This document shows positions 56,273 to 64,000 of a DNA stretch of 64,000 bases, piece after piece. Origin of the DNA: Allodiplogaster sudhausi. Taxonomy: Eukaryota; Nematoda; Chromadorea; Rhabditida; Diplogasteridae. Under the pieces are notes generated by a model. The model had not been told where the DNA came from, ran no database searches, and worked only from the letters and a program-made list of their open reading frames with translations. A program made the position numbers and the translations under genes. Each line of letters opens with the position of its first letter. Within the stretch, counting starts at the first letter, position 1. The stretch lies in assembly GCA_945643635.1 (NCBI GenBank), contig CALZFC010000057.1:357001-421000 (forward strand). Direction: 5' to 3'.

Positions 56273-57202
56273 ATACATTTCCAAAATAAAAAATCTTGTG
56301 TGTGAATACATATTTTTTATATTTTATTTATATTTATATTCAACATATAATTTCAGTTTATATTTTTCCGAAAATAAAGAAGCCTTCGTGCTCAATATTC
56401 TAATTGTAGATAATACATAAAGTTAAAACAAATTGATGCATCTTGAATATATAATAAGAAGAATCCAAGTCAACTCGGAATACATACAGCGCGCTCTAAA
56501 AAAATTCGGAATTCATGTTGCCTGCTTCCTGTTCTTTAGAGCACTCAGCCTGAGAGCATGAATCGCGATAAGATTCAGTAAGACAAAATCAATCATTTGT
56601 TAATATGCATATAGTAATTATGATTTTATTATCTTCACCGAGAATCATTCAACCTATTCTGACTTTTTTTTTTACATATTCGGCACCCTTAACTCACAAT
56701 CAGCACCGGTCATATCAGTCATCAAGAAATTGTCAAAATATATGAAAATCTTTAAACAATTGTAAATGAAAGAAAATTCCCCTTTTTTTGAAAAAAAAAA
56801 GAATTTTTGAAAAGTCTTGGGTTGATTGTGAGATGAGGAAGGGTTATCCTCACCAATGGGGCCGGGCACAAACAACTCTGTTCTCACTTCCTTCCTCTCT
56901 TGCTTCTTTTGCTCCTCTTCCGTCAATCAGTCAAGATCGTAAAAATGAACGCGAAACCATTACAGCTTTCAGAGTCTTCTTTTTCTTTCTTCTCTTCTTC
57001 TACCTCACTCTCTCTCGATTTGTCTCTGTCTCCCCATCTCTCTCTCTCTCCTTCTCTATCTTTTTCTCTCTCTCTCCTTCATCAGTGAGTCATTGTCAGT
57101 GCAACATACAACATCTGGCACCAATGTCGGCAAAAAAACCTCCATTCCTCTCTTGCCTCATTTGCTCCTCTTCCGTCCATCGAGACCGATCATAAAATCC
57201 GG

Positions 57203-57236
<34 letters not shown>

Positions 57237-57350
57237 AGCTTGTTTGTTTCCTGTGTGCCCCTCCTTCGCACTCCCAAAGTGGAAGAGTCCTCACTCCTTC
57301 ATGCTTTCTTACTCGTCTCTTATCCTTTTTCTTGGCCGCTCCTCTTACAA

Positions 57351-58774
57351 AACACCTCGAAATACTTTATATTTTTTTCCTTTCTTTCAAATGAAGCGAA
57401 TTTGGACGGAAGCGCGAAACACTTTTTTGGGTGACAGTGAGAGAGAAAAAGAAAGACGAGAAAGCGAAAGAAAAAGAGAAAGCGAAAGACTTAAAAGCAA
57501 GGAGAGAGACCTCGAAATACATAGCTCGAAAAAGCGAGAGAGATAGATGGAGAGAGACAAAGAGAACGAGAGATTCGGCTGACTTGTTGGGGCTCGCTCA
57601 CGTCCGTAATGACTCCCAAGATGTCACAGAGGGAGAGGTTCGCAAGCTGCACAGCCTGGGCGAGACTGATCGGCCGAATGAGAACGCGGCGTTCCGGCAT
57701 TTCAAGTGCCTCATCCTCCCCGCATCGTCTGATCTATAAAACATTTTGATCTACAACTTTATCCTGTACAAATATACATTTTATACTAATGTATTAAAGA
57801 AAACCTCAGTGCGATCCCGGATTAGGAGCTGAAAATTGAAGGTCGTCGTGTTGAAGAGGTCGTCAATAGCCCAGAGAGCAACGTTCTTGAATTCGTACGT
57901 CTGCATGAGAGAATAGGTAAGTAGATAAACAAAAATGTAAAAAAAAAATCAGTATACGCGTGTATATCTGTAAAATTTAAACAAATCCATGGCAGATATG
58001 CTTTTTTTTAATATATATATTTTTTAATAATAAGCTTAACACTTTCATCTGAAAAATCCTCTCTGACTGATCCAATTTGGATGAAATCGAAGATATCTCT
58101 CGCGACATCGTCGAAGGCAACCACGCTTACCGTCTCTTCCCACCTAAAAAGGGGTTCTACAAATTGCTATGCTACATATATGCATACATATGTACATAAG
58201 TTCATATACATATTTCAAGGAAAACATGCATACAATAAATTAAGGAAATATAATTTTAAATATTCATTATTATCGTATATTGTTGCTTTTTCTCCTTCTC
58301 TCTCTCTCGCTCTCTCGCTCACTCTTGTCGTCATTATTGAAATAAATTTGTGTTCAATGATTTTAATTAAATAAAACAAATTGTTTATACTTCTTCACCA
58401 TACCGGTCTTGGACGCTGAAGTTGAACACGGCTTCCTTGTTGAAGGCGCGGCGGAGCTGATCGTCCTTTTCGACGACGACCCCTCGGATGTTGCGTCTGT
58501 AATTTTTTCTCTTTTATCTCGCCATCTACATTTCTCTCCATCTCTCTATCTTTTGCAAGATTTTCGTTTTTTTCTGTTTGTTTTTTCTCACACAAACACA
58601 CACAATCTATATTTAATTCATTGCCATCATCTCATGTCGAGCGAGAGGTTGCACAAGATATCTTTCGAAAGAAATCATTTAATTTGGAACACATTTCGAG
58701 AGAGAATCACTAACGAATTAAAGAAGAGAGTGAGAGGGAGTGGGAGAAACAGAGAGATATAATAAGAAAGAACG

Positions 58775-58818
<44 letters not shown>

Positions 58819-58878
58819 TTGCGAAGAATACCTTGCGCCATCGAATAGTGGCAGATCGCGAATCGGCACTTCGTTCAT
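57351..58878 (-). pseudogene. RPA1-like gene, right-arm copy, 3' truncated
   Basis: Exons 58878-58832, 58496-58404, 58143-58068, 57900-57805 and 57733-57584 correspond one to one, with equal lengths, to exons 1-5 of the left-arm gene. Only five nucleotides of exon 6 remain before the deletion junction at 57351. The second OB fold is therefore cut in half, and no substitute exon or in-phase terminus is evident. Confidence 0.8.
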
Positions 58879-60935
58879 GTTCGCTGTAAATATTACATTA
58901 CAATTGCCACTAATTTCAAGTGCATATGCATATAACACGAGTCACCGATTGAGGCTAACTACAGTAGTCTTATCTCTCTAGATCACAAGCTCCCTCGCCC
59001 TTGTATCTGGCAGAATGGGGAGAATTCAAACGTGAGTTTTTGGCCCCTTTAACAGAGCTGCTCAGAAGAACGCGGAAATTTCACATAGTAAGCTGCAACA
59101 ACTGATTGTCTACAGTAACAGCGAACAACGAATGGAGAGTGAATGGGAAGGAAAGATAAGTATAATATAAGTAGGAAAGTAATAAGTAAACTTTAACAAT
59201 ATTGTCATACTTTTTAGATGGGAATTAATTTTTGGGAACATGGAGAGGAGTGAACGAATAGACTTTTTTCGTCAATCGCTCTCTCCCTCTCTCCTCTCTC
59301 AATATCTGGAAGCTTCCCATAATGAGGCAGTCGTTAGGTGTTGTGAAATGGTCGAGCTAATAAAGAATGGGAAGAGAGCGAGAGTGATAGAGATACTCCT
59401 TCTCTCTCTCCCTCTCTCTGCTTCTCTTTTTCTCTCTCTCTCGGAATATTTTCATGTCCATTTCTACTGTAGCGAGGAAGAATCGACAGAAGCAGTGATA
59501 CAGAAGAAAACAAGGATTTATTGAACTGCAAAGCATTGTTAGAGCTCAACCAACATGGTCACTCCTCCAACAATAAGTTGTCTCATTGTCAGGGTAGCAA
59601 TGGTTCATTGAAACGAGGCAAAGCAGAAAGAGACGCCATAAGCTTCAAGTTTAGATAAGAGGTAACTGATATGAACTGGGTCCATACTGCAGAGACCTAG
59701 GAAGAGGAGTTGATTACCATGAGAGAATTATTTGAAAACTAAAAGTGTCGATAAGGATGGAATGGCATTCGTCGGAAACCACGTTCTTCCTAAGAGAAAG
59801 GTTTAAACAGAGAGAGAAAGAAAGAGAGAGAGGGAGGGAGAGAGAAATAGAGAGAGAACAAGAGCAATAGAGAGAGAAAAAGAGAAGTAGAGAGAGAGAA
59901 ATAGAGAGAGAGAAAAAGAGAAATAGAGAGAGAAAAAGAGAAATAGAGAGAGAGAGAAATAGAGAGAGAGAGAGAGAGGGAGGTAGGGAGTTAGAAAAAC
60001 AAAATTTTGCCCTCGCACCTCATTTTCAGCAAGAATGAGAGTTACAGACGTTAGAGAAAACCGAGACAACGAGAGAACGTGAGAGATGTTAGATACGCAT
60101 ACGTATCAAATTTGAAATTTTGTTAGCGGGCCCCAATACACGGTTTTCGTTCGTCAGATGCTTCATTTAATTTTTTTAATAGTGGGTTTTTATACAAATT
60201 TTTTTTGGTTTTTCTACTCATAAAGCACCGATTTTGTGGGCCAAAACATTTTTTGGTGATGAAGCTTCCTGTTCTGCATCACTGGTCACGAGTGGACACA
60301 GTGTTACACTGCACGAAAAAGAAAACATTGATACAGAAAAAAATAAGAATAATGGAACTGAAGAAAGTGCCTTTAGGCCCCAGCGACTGTACCACTCCTC
60401 TCAGACTTAGCAGGCAGCCAGAGATGTTTAGATAAGAATTACCTGATACTGAGTTTTAAAACTTTGTAAGCATTCCATGTTGCTGATCACCCAAAAGTAT
60501 CGATTTTAATGGAAAAGGAGGGCTGTTCGTTCTGGCACGGCGATTTCTTACATTCATTCGCCTCAAATAAAAGAAGTGGGGAGGGTTTAGAGTGTGTTCG
60601 AGAGTGAGGAGCGAGGAAGAGAATGCAGCAGAAGGAAGACAAGTGGAAAGTGCGTGCCAAAGAAGCGAGAGAGGCAGAGAAACTGTTAGGATATGAATAA
60701 AACAGTTGCATGAAAAATTATAATCAGAGAGGGCGTTGCTCCTGTTAAGGTGTATTTCGTTCATAGAGTTATCATCTCACAATTTTTGTATGAACGCCTT
60801 TATATTGACAATGAGCATATATGCATGTATGTATGTAACTGTTACGGGGTATATGACGGTGCAAATAAAAAAAGGGGTTTTTGCGTTTTCGAGAGACTTG
60901 TTCTCTGTGTGTAAAAAGTGCGTGTGCTAAACATC

Positions 60936-62318
60936 ATATGACGCGATTTGCGAGAGAATCAAAATGAATCAAAGCGGCCGCGGACATAGCCAAAATCGAA
61001 CAGCTGGGATTTTGTTCAAAAGTTCCTTATAAGTACTTTCTGATACGCGGAATCGATTGGAAGTGGTTTAAGGATCGGAAAATGCCGTTTTCGGTGGATA
61101 TGAAGGCTATATGCGGCTCGCCGCGCAGGTGGGCGAGTTGGATGCACCTGAGGTCATTGCAGCGCACTGTTTTGAGATAGAGAAATGAAAATTAGCAACA
61201 TAATAGCCAAGACATTGCTCTAAACCATGGAAAAAGAAAAATTTGAAAATGTTCAACTTTCCATCTTTTATAGTCTTTTAAGTTTGAAGGAGCTCAGACA
61301 ACGTGTTTCTCATTTTACCAGAACCAAACCTATACAGCTGTATAGAGCGTGAAAAGAGCTTTTGAATGCACTATTGGCTTTGGAAAACTGAGGATGCGCT
61401 GAAGTTTCCTAATCGATTTTCCCTACTTCATAATCATTTTCGCACGTCCAAACCGACGCCAAAAGAAAGAGCGTGAAATTTGCTACACGCTGATCCCCTT
61501 TCAATGAACTTTCAAGTTTACAATATTTTGTTATAAGCTTTAAAATTAGGGCCGATAATGCTTGTTCCATTGCGCCCAATAATCGATTTTCTTAGTTTAT
61601 TCGAATTAGAATATTCCAATTATTTTTCAAGCACCGATCCTTGAAGAATTATTAAAAGCAGATGCCATATTCTTTTGATCTATAACAAAAGATCGTGGAC
61701 TCGGAATTTTATTGAAAGTGCTTCAGCTTGTAGCAAATTTAATGCTCTTTCTCGTGGTGTATGTTTCGGCATACGAAAATGGTTCTGAAGTGGTTCTTCA
61801 GTGGCGCGGATCCACTGATTTGTACTGCCGCAAGGTGATAATCGCCTAGGAAACTTCAGCGCATCCTAAGTTTCCCAAACCCAATAGTCCATTCGAAAGC
61901 TCTTTTCATGCTCTATACATCTGTATAGGTTTGGTTCTGGTAAAATGAGAAACACGTTGTCTGAGCTCCCTCAAACTTTTCATAATATAAAACAATCAAC
62001 GTTCTACATTTTCGGATTTTTCTTTTTTCGTTGTTTAGAGTAATATCTTGGCTATTATATTGCAAATTTTCATTGCTATATCTCAACAAAGTGCGTCGCA
62101 ATGACCTCAGACATGCATCCAACTCGCCTCCTAGCGCGGCGAGCCTAATAATTCAAGCCCTCATAGCAAATGAACAAGGCATTTTCCAACTCCCAGACCA
62201 GTTCCAATCGATTTCTCGTATCAGAAAGTACCTATAACGAACTTTTGAACAAAATCCAAGCTGGTCGATTTTGGCTATGTCCGCGGCCTTTTTGATTCTC
62301 TCGCAAATCGCGTCATAT
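60936..62318. mobile_element. Fold-back element, right-arm copy
   Basis: Mirror of 45477-46859, same length (1383 bp) and ends. Confidence 0.8.
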
Positions 62319-62707
62319 TTTTCTCAGCATTATGCATATACTACAAGTGTGCGCAAATGATCTGCGCATAAAATGCATATATTAACGTTCGCAGAAATCC
62401 TATAAAAAATGGGCATGAAAGTACGCATATAAATGTATAGGTCTGCCACTCTTCTTCCTTCTTTGTATACGCCTTCTTAGTCCTCGAAAGTGACGTCAAT
62501 GGGGAACGGAAATTCAGGCACCGGCGTTCTCGGCGGAACGTCACTCAACTCAACACACAAATCACCACATTTGCGTCACAACAGCCCCTCCGACCCTCTT
62601 AACCAGCATTTACCATTAATTCCGTGAATCTATTACAACAACCAGGTTGTATCCAAATGCGAAATTTTCACCAGGCCTGAGAAAGGAATAGAAAAGATGA
62701 GAGGAAC

Positions 62708-63755
62708 CATCATGCGGATTTCGTGTTGAGCATGGTGAAATTGAACTAAAGTTCCCCTGATGCTGAAGCGGTTCCCTGGCTCGAGTCTAATATTAGCACA
62801 ACTGTCTCTGCAGATCTACAACAAGTATCCATGCACCCAAGCAATGGTTGAAGAGAGACCCAAGCAGACCTGCTTGATTGTAGCCCCGTTCTTGCCAATG
62901 ACGCGTCCTATCTTATTCTGCGGAACTTCCATGTAGAATGTCTCCAGACTATAACCAGCGCCACTCTTCCGTACCAGTTTCTTGATGCGCTTAGTTGCCT
63001 CGCAGATCTGCTTGCGAGTTCCCATAATTGTCAACCAGCGACTATATGGAGTTGTATCAGCTAAATGTATTCGACTTAAAATAGCCGAATGCGAATATAG
63101 CAACACGTTTTAGACCAAATACACAGCAACTAAAGAAATAACGGTTATTAGTATGAAAAGACGAACGGGGATGTCTGAACTGGATCTTGGTTTCAGTCTC
63201 CTCTTCGATTCTCTTGATGATGTCTCCCCCTTTGCCAATGATCATGCCCAAACTGTCCTAGGGCACAAGCACTTTCCCCTCCTCAGTTCCTGGATCTCTG
63301 CCGCCGACCCATCCTAGTCGAGTCTCTTCGTAGTCATTGTTACGATTCCCTGCATCATCGCGAGAGTTCAGCAGCTCTTTCACCAATCGCTTGGCTTGCT
63401 TGATCTGATTGTTTTTTTTCCCTTTTTGCCAATGATCAATCTTGCTGTCTGGGATGAGCATCTCGAAAGTGATCTGTCCGTTGAAAAGAAACGAATGAGC
63501 GGAATTAATTACATACGTTAGACTGTTTCGCACAAATTAAATCGAAAACCCCCCTTAAGCGCATTAAATGTTGAACACGTTAACAAAAAGAACATAAAAG
63601 ATCGGGCATTATCGGAATGAGAGAAGAGTGACAAACCTCTGAACGGCGTTGAAAGACGTCATTGATAGGGTCGTTTGGGATCAGACCAGTAGACATACGG
63701 ATATATGAGGTGCAAGTGATACGACGGTTCCAAGGTTGTGCGGCGTGTAAACACG
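62708..63755 (-). pseudogene. KH-domain (FUBP-like) gene, right arm
   Basis: Exons 63755-63637, 63474-63167, 63060-62870 and 62815-62708. The third exon is 191 nt and in frame (IKKLVRKSGAGYSLETFYME, VPQNKIGRVIGKNGATIKQ), whereas the left-arm exon has lost 13 nt. The first-KH frame problem and the TAG before DSLGMIIG are shared with the left arm, so both descend from an already damaged copy. Confidence 0.8.
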
Positions 63756-64000
63756 CTACAGCAACACCACGCAGGAGATGACCAACGGCGGAAGCAGCGA
63801 CTGCGAGCTCCAATCAAAAATGTTCAAACCGCTACGCTTACGCAACGCAACCCATTCCAGCCATGGCAGAGTGATGATGTTTTCTCTCTTTCGCAACCTT
63901 TGTCTTTGGAAGAATGGGTATCCATCATGTTTCGAACTTTTCCATCCACATCGACACTTTTGGGTGACAGATAACACTGAATGGCATATGACAAATCCAT

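Larger units (their letters stand above)
56273..63980 (-). repeat. Palindrome 2, right arm (7.7 kb)
   Basis: Inverted copy of 43827-50427 plus 54937-56015. The outer edge at 63980 runs into R2-like sequence (AACACTGAATGGCATATGAC, compare 28,622). Substitutions and indels against the left arm are frequent, for example the 13-nt difference in the KH gene and a C/G difference at 62,519. Confidence 0.95.

Overview
The window is metazoan nuclear DNA, most likely from a nematode. There are no bacterial operons, and genes are split into short exons of 18-315 nt. Intron acceptors are often TTTTCAG or TTTTTAG. The gene content includes an SH2/tyrosine kinase of the Fer/SPE-8-like type, a BTB protein, and short TACTGTAG-type and ACCGTATTTTCTCTATTAG-type repeats resembling those I associate with nematode genomes. 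Short exons and very frequent (GA)n/(CT)n tracts make a diplogastrid-like nematode possible, but that is a weak inference. All exon models come from reading splice sites and phases by eye; no search was run.

0-10 kb: three decaying tandem copies of a small coiled-coil gene, a broken secreted Thr-rich gene, ACCGTATTTTCTC MITEs, a segmental duplication, and a 2.0-kb TA-flanked transposon with AAGACAAT subterminal repeats inserted in one duplicate. 10.3-15.3 kb: a 15-exon minus-strand SH2-tyrosine kinase gene with altered catalytic motifs and one frame-breaking exon. 17.0-18.5 kb: an intact but strongly divergent polyubiquitin gene without a C-terminal diglycine. 19.9-25.2 kb: an 11-exon PWWP-type gene with an in-frame exon resembling a mitochondrial carrier. 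23-28.4 kb: three hAT-family elements with GGCCC-rich ends, one of them inside a GPCR-like exon.

30.1-40.3 kb: a 10-kb palindrome (arms 4.8 kb, spacer 592 bp) with a BTB gene in each arm and a LINE reverse-transcriptase remnant in the spacer. A truncated RPA1-like fragment ends at its outer edge (40.27 kb). 43.8-64.0 kb: a second palindrome (arms 12.2 and 7.7 kb, spacer 257 bp). It carries a KH-domain pseudogene, a 1.38-kb fold-back element and an RPA1-like gene in both arms. The right arm has a 4.5-kb deletion that truncates the RPA gene and removes a ubiquitin-like gene.

The arms of both palindromes differ by substitutions, indels and gene-breaking lesions. They therefore look like diverged haplotypes or old inverted duplications rather than exact copies of one molecule. 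Whether they are joined in this orientation in the living genome cannot be decided from the sequence. The genes do not form one pathway. Recurring themes are ubiquitin-fold proteins with the same missing segment, RPA-like OB-fold paralogs, and duplication followed by decay.
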